DNA of 64,000 nucleotides from Desulfatibacillum aliphaticivorans DSM 15576 (GCF_000429905.1 NZ_AUCT01000012.1:1-64000), one strand, 5' to 3'; shown: positions 50,884 to 60,579, counted from the stretch's first letter. Numbers and translations: made by a program. The notes: generated by a model not told the origin, from the sequence alone.

Positions 50884-51714
50884 TTACACCGAGTACTGAT
50901 TGGAAAAAATCACCTTTTGAATCCCCATTGTCGAGAACACGGATTTCAACTTGGCCGCCAACAAATTTTGCAGGGATCCGCTAAAGGCTTCCTTGTCTCC
51001 CACGCGATCCATTTCCTCCAGGACCGTATCGTATATGACCCCCCTGAGGAGCGGCCTGTTAGCCTCAAGCAGGGCGTATGTTTCTTTTTCGTCAATTTCT
51101 AGCGCAACCCTTAGAAATAAATATGTTTTTCTTGAAGCATCCTCATATGGGATGATGAAAGGCTCCAATTCCAGCCGCACGTTGCGCACTCCGCCGTACC
51201 TTTCGACGGTGGGACCCGAGGCAATCGGAGCCTCAGCCGGGACCTGGGCCGGAGCCTGCGCCGGCGCGGCTTCGGGCGCTTTTTCCTCTGTGGCCTGGGC
51301 CTTGTCATCCGGCGCATCCAGGGCGCCGCTGATCATGAAAAAACTCACCACTCCTACTGCCAGCACGATAACTGCGGCTGCAGGGATCATGATCCATTTT
51401 TTTTTAAAGGAAAATTTCGATTTTTCAGGAGTTTCCTCCTCATCCCCCATGCTATCAAACATGGCGGGATCAGGAACAAACGCCTGGTCCGTTTCACCTT
51501 CATGGCCCCAGGAGTCGTCAATTTCCGCCTCAACGCCGGTTCCGCCGCCCCACTCGGTTCCCGCGTCCGAATCGAGTTCGTTTCCGCCGCCCCAGGAGTC
51601 TCCGCGGGCGTCGTCTCCCGATCCTCCCCAGGGTTCTTCGGCCGGTTTCTCCCTTTTGGCGCTGCCGCCCAAAATCACGGTGTCGGGCATAGTGGTGTCG
51701 TCTTGATCGTCCAT
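50884..51714 (-). CDS. FliL-like protein, second copy, with long disordered N-terminus
   Basis: 276 residues. The first ~110 are Gly/Glu/Trp rich and disordered. A membrane helix follows (WIMIPAAAVIVLAVGVVSFFMI, about 112-132), an Ala/Pro linker, and a FliL-type domain (RNVRLELEPFIIPYEDASRKTYLFLRVALEID, then IYDTVLEEMDRVG). FliL helps stators at high load. The genuine fliL lies at 61640, so this is a paralog near fliA. It starts 4 bp after the fliA stop, indicating cotranscription. Confidence 0.72.
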   Translation of the reverse strand: MDDQDDTTMPDTVILGGSAKREKPAEEPWGGSGDDARGDSWGGGNELDSDAGTEWGGGTGVEAEIDDSWGHEGETDQAFVPDPAMFDSMGDEEETPEKSKFSFKKKWIMIPAAAVIVLAVGVVSFFMISGALDAPDDKAQATEEKAPEAAPAQAPAQVPAEAPIASGPTVERYGGVRNVRLELEPFIIPYEDASRKTYLFLRVALEIDEKETYALLEANRPLLRGVIYDTVLEEMDRVGDKEAFSGSLQNLLAAKLKSVFSTMGIQKVIFSNQYSV

Positions 51715-51718
51715 GATT

Positions 51719-52519
51719 TTACATCCTTGCTTCCTGCGTTTTGAGCTTGCTTCTCAGCTTGATCATGCATTGAGTATGAATCTGGCAGATGCGGGACTCG
51801 GTCAGCCCCATCACCTCGCCGACTTCCTTGAGGGTTAGCTCGTCCTGATAGTACAAAGACAAGATCTGCTGCTCCTTGGGAGTCAGGCTGGAAATGGACT
51901 GGGCCAGGATTTTCTTGAATTCCGAATCCATAAGATCCCGGTCGGGGTTAGCGTTATCCTCCAGAAGATCCACATGGGTCCTGCGGCCGTCCTTGGTGTT
52001 GTCGTTGCTCCAAAGGGGTTCGTCCAGGCTGACCAATTCAATGCCGCCCGCTTTGGACAGCATGTTCTGATAGGTGTCCATGTCCACGCCAAGCTCATTG
52101 GCGATTTCCTCGGCGTCCGCAGGCCGGCTTTCCCTTTTTTCCACCCTGTTGACGGCCTGCTCGATTTCCTGAACCTTTTTTCTTACTGAACGGGGGACCC
52201 AATCCATGGCGCGCAACTCATCCAGCATGGCGCCTCGAATCCGAAATTCGGCGTAGGTCCTGAATTTTACGCCACGGCCTTCGTCATATTTATCGAGGGC
52301 GTCCAACAGCCCCATGATGCCCGCGCTGATGAGGTCGTCCACATTCACGCTGGGGGGCAGACGCATAGCCAGGCGATGAGCGCATAATTTGGCCAGATAA
52401 GCGTATTTCGTAATCAGCTCATCACGCTTGGCCCGTTCTTTAGATTTTTCTCTCGGTACATGTGCTGCGTTTTTCATGGCACGCCCTTGAGGTGTTATCC
52501 AGGTTTGCATAAAATTCAT
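51719..52519 (-). CDS. fliA: RNA polymerase sigma factor for flagellar operons (FliA, sigma-28)
   Basis: 266 residues. Region 2 is clear (ISAGIMGLLDALDKYDEGRGVKFRTYAEFRIRGAMLDELRAMDW), region 3 (VNRVEKRESRPADAEEIANELGV), and region 4 (SSLTPKEQQILSLYYQDELTLKEVGEVMGLTESRICQIH). It directs polymerase to late flagellar promoters such as the one suggested before flgN. Start at 52519 with AGGA overlapping the flhG stop; an ATG at 52477 is possible. No flgM is visible in the cluster. Confidence 0.93.
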   Translation of the reverse strand: MNFMQTWITPQGRAMKNAAHVPREKSKERAKRDELITKYAYLAKLCAHRLAMRLPPSVNVDDLISAGIMGLLDALDKYDEGRGVKFRTYAEFRIRGAMLDELRAMDWVPRSVRKKVQEIEQAVNRVEKRESRPADAEEIANELGVDMDTYQNMLSKAGGIELVSLDEPLWSNDNTKDGRRTHVDLLEDNANPDRDLMDSEFKKILAQSISSLTPKEQQILSLYYQDELTLKEVGEVMGLTESRICQIHTQCMIKLRSKLKTQEARM

Positions 52520-52525
52520 TATTTC

Positions 52526-53500
52526 CTATTTTGGGGCTACCAGCCGTCTAAAGAAAAATTTGATGTTTCCGTCTGCTGAACTGTCTTCGCCCTTGGATAA
52601 AAAGCGTTCCGCTAATTCGTTAATGCCTTTGCCGGCCATGCTTTTTGGATACAACATAAGCAGTGGGGCCTGCTTTTTCACCGATTTGAGTACATGGTCG
52701 TCTCGTTTGATGCATCCCATGTATTCCAGGGAGATATCCTGCAAAAACCGCAGCAAAGCGTTGCTCAGGCTTTTGAAAACCAGATCGGCTTCGGCCTCGT
52801 TGTTCACCATGTTCACCAAAAGTTTAAAGGTGCGGGTTCCATGCCGGGTGAACATGACCTTCATCAGGGCATAGGCGTCGGTGATGGACGTGGGCTCGGG
52901 AGTGGCGATGACGATCCTTTCCCTGGCTGCGGCGTTGAAATAAACGATGTTGGAGGAAATTCCCGCGCCGGTGTCGATGAGGAATATGTCGTAGTCCTCT
53001 TCCAACCCGTCGAATTCGGAAAGCAGATTCAGTTTTTCCCCCTGGGTCAGATGCACCAGATCCGCCAGCCCCGAACTGGCCGGGATGACGGAAACGCCTT
53101 CCGGGCCTTTGACAATGACGTCCTTGAGGTCCTTCTCCCCGGTCAACACATGTTTTATGGTGAACTCAGGGTGCAGACCGTAAATGATGTCTATATTGGC
53201 CAAACCCAGGTCTCCGTCCAGAATCAAAACCCGCTTGCCCATCCTGGAGAGGGCGATGGCGAGATTGCCCACAATATTGGTTTTACCCACGCCCCCTTTG
53301 CCGCTTGTGACCGCCACCACTCTGGGAAAGCCTTGGGCGGCGACTCCGGGCTTCTCAACGATTTCTTCCTGCAAACCGTTCATTTTGTCCTTCACCATGC
53401 GCCTCAGGCCGTCGGCCTGATCCGGTGTTTTTTTGTCCAGGCCGCGCATTTTCACCACCCGGCCCTTCTCAACTCCTGCGCTGTTAATGGACTGCGTCAT
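52526..53500 (-). CDS. flhG: Flagellar number regulator FlhG (MinD-like ATPase)
   Basis: 324 residues. The N-terminus has the DQADGLRRMV motif (about 27-36), the DQAxxLR element that activates FlhF GTPase. The deviant Walker A GKGGVGKTNIVGNLA is followed by DGDLGLANIDIIYG and a C-terminal amphipathic segment (GINELAERFLSKG). It sets flagellar number and placement with FlhF, whose gene it overlaps (ATGA). It is separated from fliA by 6 bp. Confidence 0.92.
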   Translation of the reverse strand: MTQSINSAGVEKGRVVKMRGLDKKTPDQADGLRRMVKDKMNGLQEEIVEKPGVAAQGFPRVVAVTSGKGGVGKTNIVGNLAIALSRMGKRVLILDGDLGLANIDIIYGLHPEFTIKHVLTGEKDLKDVIVKGPEGVSVIPASSGLADLVHLTQGEKLNLLSEFDGLEEDYDIFLIDTGAGISSNIVYFNAAARERIVIATPEPTSITDAYALMKVMFTRHGTRTFKLLVNMVNNEAEADLVFKSLSNALLRFLQDISLEYMGCIKRDDHVLKSVKKQAPLLMLYPKSMAGKGINELAERFLSKGEDSSADGNIKFFFRRLVAPK

Positions 53501-54678
53501 ACTGATAACCCCATAGCATTCGGCTCGCCTGCCGCCGAATAATCTTCAAATGACCCTTGTAAATCCGAGAACAACAGGTTTCTCATAGTTTCCCGGTCGG
53601 CTCTGAAAAAGTCTTCGGGAACCCTTTGCCCTGTACTGATGAAGGAAACCGGCATGGGTCTTTTTAATACCTGGTTCACAATGGCGCCGCGCTTTTTGGT
53701 TTCATCAGTCTTGGTGAACACATAGGAACTGAAATCCAGACCGCCAAAACGCTTGGCCGTCTCTTCCATCTCTGACTCGCAGGTGACGGCGGATAAAACC
53801 AAGTGGATGTCAATTCTGCGTTCTCCGTCAAAAAGAGCCTCCATCTCCCGCATGCGCTGGGTGTCGTACTGGCTTTGACCCGCGGTATCTATGAGGACTA
53901 CATCCTTGTCCGCCAGCCGCCCCAGGGCGTATTGCAGATCTTTTTGATTAAAAGCCTGGAGACAGGGCAGTCCAAGGATGGAGGCGTAAGTCTTAAGCTG
54001 CTCCGCGGCTCCAATGCGGTAATTGTCAATGGACAGCAAGCCCACGTTCTTCTTTCTTGTCAGGTGCAAATCTGCTGCCAACTTGGCGATTGTGGTGGTC
54101 TTTCCCACACCCGTGGGCCCCACAAAGGCGCAAACCGCCTGGCCGGCCTTTATTTCGCAAGGTCTGGAAAAATTAAAACCTTTAAGGACCAGGTTCACAA
54201 CCGCCTTAAAAAGCCGGGCCGGATCGCCGCCGGGCGCGGACGCCCTTGCCTGATCCACCCAGTCCCTGGCATGGACGGTGGATATTCCGGCCCGTACCAG
54301 GGCCACATACACCTGAGTCGCCGCAGGATCGGACAGAAGCATGCCCAGTGCATCCTCACGATGCCCCAACAGGGAGAACAACTCCCGCAGCCGGTTCATC
54401 TCCACGGACCCTTGCGCCGTCTCCAAAGGCTTGCTGGGACGCCTGGGCCTGAGATCCACCAAAGGCTCTTCCTGGGCGGGTTCTTCCACCAGTTGGGGAT
54501 TCCCCTTTTGGGAAGGAATGGCGGTTACCTCAAAGCGCTGACGCACCCCCGGCCCCCATTCTCCATCCTGCACAGGAATCTTTTTGGTGGACACGATCAA
54601 AGCGTCTGCTCCCAAATCCTTTTTGACCAGGGCCATGGCGTCCTTGATAGAATTTGCCTGATACCTTTTAACGCGCAT
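53497..54678 (-). CDS. flhF: Flagellar biosynthesis GTPase FlhF
   Basis: 393 residues. N-terminal FlhF-type segment MRVKRYQANSIKDAMALVKKDLGADALIVSTKK, then the SRP-type NG GTPase (G1 GPTGVGKTTTIAKLAADL, G3 DVVLIDTAGQSQYD, G4 TKTDE). It defines where the flagellum is built at the pole or cell body. It overlaps flhA (11 bp) upstream and flhG downstream, a classic flhA-flhF-flhG arrangement. Confidence 0.94.
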   Translation of the reverse strand: MRVKRYQANSIKDAMALVKKDLGADALIVSTKKIPVQDGEWGPGVRQRFEVTAIPSQKGNPQLVEEPAQEEPLVDLRPRRPSKPLETAQGSVEMNRLRELFSLLGHREDALGMLLSDPAATQVYVALVRAGISTVHARDWVDQARASAPGGDPARLFKAVVNLVLKGFNFSRPCEIKAGQAVCAFVGPTGVGKTTTIAKLAADLHLTRKKNVGLLSIDNYRIGAAEQLKTYASILGLPCLQAFNQKDLQYALGRLADKDVVLIDTAGQSQYDTQRMREMEALFDGERRIDIHLVLSAVTCESEMEETAKRFGGLDFSSYVFTKTDETKKRGAIVNQVLKRPMPVSFISTGQRVPEDFFRADRETMRNLLFSDLQGSFEDYSAAGEPNAMGLSV

Positions 54679-56773
54679 GTGTCAAACTAACCTTCCCGAC
54701 AGATTTGAACTGAACCTTATTCACAACTTCGCTGTGACTCATGACCATGAGGGACGGCGCAAATTGCTCCACCATCCTCCTGAAATGCCGCCTTAAGACG
54801 GGCGAGCACAACACAATGGGCTGGAGGCCCATGGCCATGCCGCGCTCCATTTCCGAACTCACGGCCGTCATGATCTGCCCCGCAATCTTGGGATCCACGG
54901 ACAAATAAGATCCGTGCTCCGTATGCTGGATATTCCGGTTCAACGTATCTTCCACTTCCGGATCCAGAGTGATGACGGACAAGGTTCTATCCTCGCCCAG
55001 ATACGGCATGACTATGGCCCTGGCCAGGCGCTGCCGGACGTATTCGGTCAGCAGGTCCGGGTCCTTGGACATGGGCGCGTAGTCGGCCAGGGTCTCCACG
55101 ATGGTGAGCATATCCCTTATGGAGACGTTCTCACGCAGCAGGTTTTGCAGCACCTTTTGGATGCCGCCCACGCTCATCTGGTTGGGGATAAGCTCTTCCA
55201 CGGCCTTGGGATGCGTCTTGCCCAGGTTGTCCAACAGAGCCTGAACCTCCTGGCGGCCCAACAGGTCGTCGGCGTGGCGGCGGATCAATTCGGTCAAGTG
55301 CGTAGCCACCACGGCCGCGTTATCCACCACCGTGTATCCTGCGAACTTGGCTTCGTCTTCCTTATCCTTGAGCACCCAGATGGCGGGCAGGTCAAAGGCG
55401 GGCTCCCGGGTGGTGACTCCGTCCACTTTGTGAAGGACCCCGCCGGGGTCCATGGCCAGCAAATGGTTGGTCATGAGTTCAAAACGGCCGGACTCCACGC
55501 CCTTGATTAAAATGCGATATTCAGCAGGCTTAAGATTTAAATTGTCCCGAATATGAATGGGCGGCACCACCATGCCCATTTCGGTTGCAAACTGCCTGCG
55601 GATGGAGCGGATGCGCTCCAGGAGTTCGCCGTTTTGCTCGCGATCCACCAAGGGAATGATTCCGTAGCCCACCTCCAGTTCCATGGGATCCAAAGAAAGC
55701 AGATGCTCCACGGGCTCCGGCCCCTTTTCCACAGGAAGCTCCTCTTCGGCCATCTCCTCTTCCTGGCGTTCGATAGCCGCTTCACCGGCGGTTTTCCTGA
55801 CGTACCAGGCTATGCCGCTCACCGTAAGCCCCAGAAAAATGAAGGGAATGTGGGGGAGTCCGGGTATGAGGCCGAACATAAAGATGACGAAGGCGCCGAG
55901 AAAGATGGCTCTTGGCTGGGCCGAAAGCTGCCTGGCGAAATCAGCGCCCATGCTGTTTTCGGAGGCGGAGCGGCTGACCAGGATGCCTGCGGCGGTGGAT
56001 ATGATGAGGGCGGGAATCTGGGAAACCAGACCATCGCCCACGGTCAACAAGGTGTAGTTTTGAGCGGCGACCACCATGGGCATGCCCTGCTGCAAGACGC
56101 CGATGACAAACCCGCCTATGATATTGATGACGGTGATGATGATGCCGGCAATGGCGTCTCCGCGAACGAACTTGCTGGCGCCGTCCATGGCCCCGTGGAA
56201 TTCCGCCTCCCGGGAGATTTCATCGCGCCTTTTTCGCGCCTGGCTCTCATCAATGAGCCCTGCGTTCAAATCGGCGTCAATGGCCATTTGCTTGCCGGGC
56301 ATGGCGTCCAAAGTAAAACGGGCCGCCACTTCGGCGATGCGCCCGGCGCCTTTGGTGATAACCACAAAGTTGATCAAAACCAATATGGCGAAAACGACAA
56401 GCCCCACCACATAATTGCCGCCCACCACAAAACTGCCGAAGGACTTGATGACCTTTCCGGCGGCCATGGCGCCTTCGTTGCCGTGAAGCAGAATCAAGCG
56501 GGTTGACGCCACGTTTAAGGAAAGCCTGAATAAGGTGGTTACAAGCAATAAGGTGGGAAAAATGTCAAAGTCCAATGGCCTGATTGTGTACATTGCCATA
56601 AGTATGACGATAATCGCCAAGGTGATGTTGGCGGCCAGCAGAAAGTCCAGTATAAAGGACGGCAGGGGAATGATCATGACCATGAGAATGGCTATCACTC
56701 CCAGCATGACCAGCGCATCGCTGGAGTTCGAAAAAATGCTTTGCTTTAAATTTCCCATTGCCATGTTCGCCAT
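54668..56773 (-). CDS. flhA: Flagellar export gate protein FlhA
   Basis: 701 residues with eight N-terminal helices and a cytosolic C-terminal domain. Conserved landmarks include ARFTLDAMPGKQMAIDADLNAGL, REAEFHGAMDGASKFVRGDAIAGIII and, in the cytosolic part, the LADYAPMSKDPDLLTEYVRQRLARAIV region that receives export chaperones. Forms the nonameric ring of the export gate. CAAGGA precedes the ATG; the 105-bp gap to flhB has no clear promoter. Confidence 0.95.
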   Translation of the reverse strand: MANMAMGNLKQSIFSNSSDALVMLGVIAILMVMIIPLPSFILDFLLAANITLAIIVILMAMYTIRPLDFDIFPTLLLVTTLFRLSLNVASTRLILLHGNEGAMAAGKVIKSFGSFVVGGNYVVGLVVFAILVLINFVVITKGAGRIAEVAARFTLDAMPGKQMAIDADLNAGLIDESQARKRRDEISREAEFHGAMDGASKFVRGDAIAGIIITVINIIGGFVIGVLQQGMPMVVAAQNYTLLTVGDGLVSQIPALIISTAAGILVSRSASENSMGADFARQLSAQPRAIFLGAFVIFMFGLIPGLPHIPFIFLGLTVSGIAWYVRKTAGEAAIERQEEEMAEEELPVEKGPEPVEHLLSLDPMELEVGYGIIPLVDREQNGELLERIRSIRRQFATEMGMVVPPIHIRDNLNLKPAEYRILIKGVESGRFELMTNHLLAMDPGGVLHKVDGVTTREPAFDLPAIWVLKDKEDEAKFAGYTVVDNAAVVATHLTELIRRHADDLLGRQEVQALLDNLGKTHPKAVEELIPNQMSVGGIQKVLQNLLRENVSIRDMLTIVETLADYAPMSKDPDLLTEYVRQRLARAIVMPYLGEDRTLSVITLDPEVEDTLNRNIQHTEHGSYLSVDPKIAGQIMTAVSSEMERGMAMGLQPIVLCSPVLRRHFRRMVEQFAPSLMVMSHSEVVNKVQFKSVGKVSLTHAR

Positions 56774-56878
56774 ACTAGCATCCTTGCCATATTCCTTGCC
56801 TTAACCTGTCATAATTGGCGAAAGCGTCAAATTTTCGACTATTTAAAGCCGGGTTCCATGGTTCGGAGGCAGCGTGTT

Positions 56879-57955
56879 TCAGGAAAAGGATCGAGCCCGA
56901 TTTTGTTTAAGCCCGTATACATAGGCCAGAACTTCCGCCACTGCCTCGTACAGGGCGACGGGAACTTCATCGCCGATGTCTACTACTTTATACAAGGCCC
57001 GTGCCAATTCTTTGTTTTCGACGATAGGAACGTCATTTTCCCGGGCTACTTCTTTAATCTTTTGTGCGATGGGGCCGGCGCCTTTGGCCACAATGAGGGG
57101 GGCGCCCATGGTGAGAGCGTTGTATTTTATGGCTAAGGCGAGGTGTGTGGGGTTGGTGACGACCACGTCCGCTTTGGGAACTTCCTCCATCATGCGGCGG
57201 CGGGCGGCTTCCATTTGAATGCGGCGGATCCTGGCTTTGACCATGGGATCGCCGTCGGTTTGCTTGTATTCGTCTTTAACCTCCTGTTTGGTCATTTTTA
57301 GCTGCTGCTCGTGGTGCCATTTCTGAAAGGCGAAATCCAGAACAGCCACAAAAACCATGATGATGCCCACCCTGATAAAAAGTTTGAGAATGATTTTTAA
57401 GACGTAAGCCAGGGTGTTGGCCGCATCAACCTGGCCCAGGAGGATGAGGTTGTCCATTTCGGCTTCAATGGTTAAATAGGAAATGAAGCCCACGATGAAC
57501 AGCTTGGCCAGGGATTTGGCCAGTTCCACCAGGGCTTGCTTGGAAAACATGCGGCCGAAGCCTGAAATGGGATTGATCTTGGAGAATTTGGGCGCTGCGG
57601 CTTCCCAGGAGAAGTAGAAACCCACCTGAACTGCGGCGGAGGCGAAGCCCACCACAAAAACGCCGGCGAGAATAGGCGCCAGGATAAAAAGAAATTCCCT
57701 GACCATCTCCCTGCCCAGAGTGTTGATTTCCTCCACGCCCCAGGCGGATACGTCCGTGGTGAAGATGTTCTCCATCAGGCTGGTGATATGATAATGCATG
57801 TACGGGCCGAACATATACATGATGCCCAGGCCGGCCATAAGAACCACAACCGAGGAAAGGTCCCGGCTTTTGGCCACTTGGCCTTTTTTTCGTGCGTCGT
57901 CCCGTTTTTTTGGGGTGGGTTGTTCTGTTTTGTCTTCGTTTGGGGAATCCGCCAT
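56879..57955 (-). CDS. flhB: Flagellar export switch protein FlhB
   Basis: 358 residues. N-terminus EDKTEQPTPKKRDDARKKGQVAKSRDLSS, four helices, and the cytosolic domain with the autocleavage motif NPTH (VVTNPTHLALAIKYN). Cleavage at this Asn allows the switch from hook to filament substrates under FliK control. The related short gene at 48448 copies only the tail. It starts 3 bp after fliR. Confidence 0.95.
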   Translation of the reverse strand: MADSPNEDKTEQPTPKKRDDARKKGQVAKSRDLSSVVVLMAGLGIMYMFGPYMHYHITSLMENIFTTDVSAWGVEEINTLGREMVREFLFILAPILAGVFVVGFASAAVQVGFYFSWEAAAPKFSKINPISGFGRMFSKQALVELAKSLAKLFIVGFISYLTIEAEMDNLILLGQVDAANTLAYVLKIILKLFIRVGIIMVFVAVLDFAFQKWHHEQQLKMTKQEVKDEYKQTDGDPMVKARIRRIQMEAARRRMMEEVPKADVVVTNPTHLALAIKYNALTMGAPLIVAKGAGPIAQKIKEVARENDVPIVENKELARALYKVVDIGDEVPVALYEAVAEVLAYVYGLKQNRARSFS

Positions 57956-57958
57956 GAT

Positions 57959-58741
57959 TTATGCTCCAAATACGGTCATGATGGAATGAAGCACACGCTC
58001 CCACTCATCCAGATGGGCTTTCATGGAAGCCAGGATGAGTTGAAGCGAAACCCCGAAAAAAAACAGCCCCATACCCACGTTAATGGGAAAGGCCACAATA
58101 AGAATGTTGATTTGGGGGACGACCTTGGCCACAATGCCGAAAGCCGCATTGACCAGAAGAAGGGCCACAATGGCCGGCCCGGCTATTTGCAAAGATAGGG
58201 TGAACATGTCCGTGGACAATTTGATCATGGAAGGCATGATGCTTCTGCCCGCATATAAATGCCCCACCGGTACGATTTCAAAACTATGGGCCACAGCCCG
58301 GATAAAAATGTGGTGACCGTTAAGCACGATAAAAAGGACCAAAGTCACCCAAAAGGCGAAATTGGACAAAATGGACATCTGCCCGCCGGATACCGGGTCG
58401 AACACATTGGCGATGGCGAATCCCATCTGGTAACCCACCAGTTGCCCGCCCACCTGGACCGCTGCGAAAAAAAAGCTGACGATAAGAGATAGGGTCAGGC
58501 CCATTACCGCCTCGCACAGGATCATCACGCCCCCTTCCAAAACCGTGTCGGGAAAAGACTGGGGATTCACCTGGACGATGGGCGTCAGATACAAAGTCAG
58601 TAAAAGGGACAGCCCCGCCTTAACCGGCAAAGGGATGAGGTTGGACCCGAACACGGGAAACATGAATAATATGACGCTGACGCGGATGAGTATTAAAGCG
58701 AACACCGCCATTTCGTTCATATCCAGAAAGGGGAAGTTCAT
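57959..58741 (-). CDS. fliR: Flagellar export protein FliR
   Basis: 260 residues, about six helices, beginning MNFPFLDMNEMAVFALILIRVSVILFMFPVFG and with the family segment FFAAVQVGGQLVGYQMGFAIANVFDP. Part of the FliP-FliQ-FliR export channel at the inner membrane. Order fliP, fliQ, fliR, flhB, flhA is canonical. Confidence 0.93.
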   Translation of the reverse strand: MNFPFLDMNEMAVFALILIRVSVILFMFPVFGSNLIPLPVKAGLSLLLTLYLTPIVQVNPQSFPDTVLEGGVMILCEAVMGLTLSLIVSFFFAAVQVGGQLVGYQMGFAIANVFDPVSGGQMSILSNFAFWVTLVLFIVLNGHHIFIRAVAHSFEIVPVGHLYAGRSIMPSMIKLSTDMFTLSLQIAGPAIVALLLVNAAFGIVAKVVPQINILIVAFPINVGMGLFFFGVSLQLILASMKAHLDEWERVLHSIMTVFGA

Positions 58742-58753
58742 TGCAATCCCCTT

Positions 58754-59023
58754 TTATCTTACAAAATTAGGAATCTGGCTGATGCACATATGGGTGAAGG
58801 CCATGAGCTTCTCCAGCATCCACGGCCCGAAGAAGATGGCGCCCAGCAAAACCACCACAATCTTGGGCACAAAGGTCAGGGTGATTTCCTGAATCTGGGT
58901 GGTGGCCTGAAAGATGCTGACGGCAAGGCCGACCACCAGGCCCAGGAGCAGCAGAGGCAGGGATACCAGCAGGGTGACCTTGATTGCTTCGTGTCCAAAA
59001 CTGATTACAAATTCCGGCGTCAT
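58754..59023 (-). CDS. fliQ: Flagellar export protein FliQ
   Basis: 89 residues, two helices: MTPEFVISFGHEAIKVTLLVSLPLLLLGLVVGLAVSIFQATTQIQEITLTF is the complete FliQ signature. Component of the export channel. It is 12 bp upstream of fliR and 3 bp downstream of fliP. Confidence 0.95.
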   Translation of the reverse strand: MTPEFVISFGHEAIKVTLLVSLPLLLLGLVVGLAVSIFQATTQIQEITLTFVPKIVVVLLGAIFFGPWMLEKLMAFTHMCISQIPNFVR

Positions 59024-59026
59024 AGT

Positions 59027-59797
59027 CTACCCTCCTGCAAAACTCTGGACCAAAGACCCCACAATCAGGCTCCACCCGTCCACCAGGACGAAGAGCATGA
59101 GCTTGAAGGGCAGGGAAATCATGACAGGCGGCAACATCATCATACCCATGGACAGCAGGACGCTGGCGACCACCATGTCGATAATTAAAAACGGGACGTA
59201 AATAATAAAGCCGATCATAAAGGCCGTGGTCAGTTCGCTGATCACAAAGGCCGGGATGAGGGTCCAAATGGTAACGTCTTTGGGGCTGTTGGGCTTGGCC
59301 TCTCCGGAAATCTTGACGAAAAGCGCCAGGTCCTTTTCCCGCGTGTGCCTGAACATGAACTCCCGCAAGGGGGTGACGGCTTTTTCGATGGCTTCCTGGT
59401 CGCCGATCTCCTCGTTCAAATAGGGTTGAAGGGCGTTTGTGTTGATGTCCTTCCAGACCGGCATCATAATGAATACGGTCAAAAACAGGGCCAAGCCCAC
59501 CATTACCTGGTTGGGCGGCATTTGCTGGGTGCCCAGGGCGTGGCGCAGAAAGGAAAAAACCACGGCCAGCCGGGTGAACGAAGTCATGAGCATGAGAATG
59601 GCGGGCGCCAGGGTCAAAACGGTCAGCAGCGCCACAATCTGCAGCAGCACGGAAACCTGTTCCGGGCCTGTCGCCTCTTCCACGCCTATTTGCACGGAGG
59701 GCACGGCGATAGTCGCCGCCTCGGCTATTTCGGGCAGAACAACCAAACAAGCAAGGGCCGGTAACATGAGCATCCATTTTGTATTTCCGGCTTTCAT
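59027..59797 (-). CDS. fliP: Flagellar export protein FliP
   Basis: 256 residues with a cleavable signal peptide (MLMLPALACLVVLPEIAEA). Core: LTLAPAILMLMTSFTRLAVVFSFLRHALGTQQMPPNQVMVGLALFLTVF, and the C-terminal helices VLLSMGMMMLPPVMISLPFKLMLFVLVDGW. Forms the core channel with FliQ and FliR. Its ATG overlaps the fliO stop (ATGA). Confidence 0.95.
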   Translation of the reverse strand: MKAGNTKWMLMLPALACLVVLPEIAEAATIAVPSVQIGVEEATGPEQVSVLLQIVALLTVLTLAPAILMLMTSFTRLAVVFSFLRHALGTQQMPPNQVMVGLALFLTVFIMMPVWKDINTNALQPYLNEEIGDQEAIEKAVTPLREFMFRHTREKDLALFVKISGEAKPNSPKDVTIWTLIPAFVISELTTAFMIGFIIYVPFLIIDMVVASVLLSMGMMMLPPVMISLPFKLMLFVLVDGWSLIVGSLVQSFAGG

Positions 59798-60207
59798 ACA
59801 CGTTCCTCTTCGCCAACATTGATTCCATTCATGGCGTTTTCGTTTTCCGCCGAGGCGTCCGGCAGGGAGTCGAGGCTTTCCGGAAAATCCCTCCCCGCCA
59901 TTTGCTCATCCAGGACGCCGGAAAATGCCTTGCCCTGTTCGGGAAACTCGGCAAGCCGGGTGATGGAATCGGCGCCTACGCCGACTAAGATCCTTCGTCC
60001 CAACACCTCCAATAAAACCACCTGCTTTTTGGGGCCCATTTGTCTGGCGCACAGGACGTCTATGGAAACGCCGTCCTTTCCCTTGATTTTGCCGGACAGG
60101 CGTTTGCTTAAAAACACCGCGCCGAACAGGGCTGCCAGCACAATGGAAAGCATGGCGACCATTTGAAGTCCTGCCATCCAAAAATTTGGGACGCTCGCCT
60201 CATTCAT
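59794..60207 (-). CDS. fliO: Flagellar export assembly protein FliO
   Basis: 137 residues. One N-terminal helix (FWMAGLQMVAMLSIVLAALFGAVFL) and the FliO-type beta segment (GVSIDVLCARQMGPKKQVVLLEVLGRRILVGVGADSITRL). It helps FliP assemble. It is poorly conserved, but position between fliN and fliP settles it. Confidence 0.88.
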   Translation of the reverse strand: MNEASVPNFWMAGLQMVAMLSIVLAALFGAVFLSKRLSGKIKGKDGVSIDVLCARQMGPKKQVVLLEVLGRRILVGVGADSITRLAEFPEQGKAFSGVLDEQMAGRDFPESLDSLPDASAENENAMNGINVGEEERV

Positions 60208-60219
60208 TGTAAAGGCCTC

Positions 60220-60579
60220 TTACCTCAGACTCTTGATGCGTTCCTGGGGACTGACGATGTCCGTGAGCCTTACGCCGAACTTCTCGTTGACCACGACCAC
60301 TTCGCCCCTGGCGAACAATTTGCCGTTGACGAAAATCTCCATGGGCTCGCCCGCCAGTTTGGTCAACTCCACCACGGCGCCCTGCCCCAACTGCAAAAGA
60401 TCCTTGATGCGCATGGAGGTTCTTCCCAACTCCACGGTGATGTCAAGGGGGATGTCCAGGATAAAATCCAGGTCGCCGTCGCCGTCAGCATCCGCGTCCC
60501 CTGCTGCGGGCAAAGCATCCGTCATATTTTCCGCAGGCAGATTCTCGTTCATTTCCTGCTGCAATGCTTCCTCTTCCAT
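60220..60579 (-). CDS. fliN: Flagellar motor switch protein FliN
   Basis: 119 residues from the ATG at 60579, preceded by AAGGGAAAAGGC; a TTG five codons earlier is less likely. The SpoA/FliN fold is in LDITVELGRTSMRIKDLLQLGQGAVVELTKLAGEPMEIFVNGKLFARGEVVVVNEKFGVRLTDI. Forms the lower C-ring with FliM, whose gene is 61 bp upstream. Confidence 0.93.
   Translation of the reverse strand: MEEEALQQEMNENLPAENMTDALPAAGDADADGDGDLDFILDIPLDITVELGRTSMRIKDLLQLGQGAVVELTKLAGEPMEIFVNGKLFARGEVVVVNEKFGVRLTDIVSPQERIKSLR

Noticed and set aside
58767..59828. Open frame of about 353 codons on the minus strand in another frame
   Set aside because: It overlaps fliQ and fliP, which are unmistakable; its Arg/Gly/His-rich translation is a frame-shadow.
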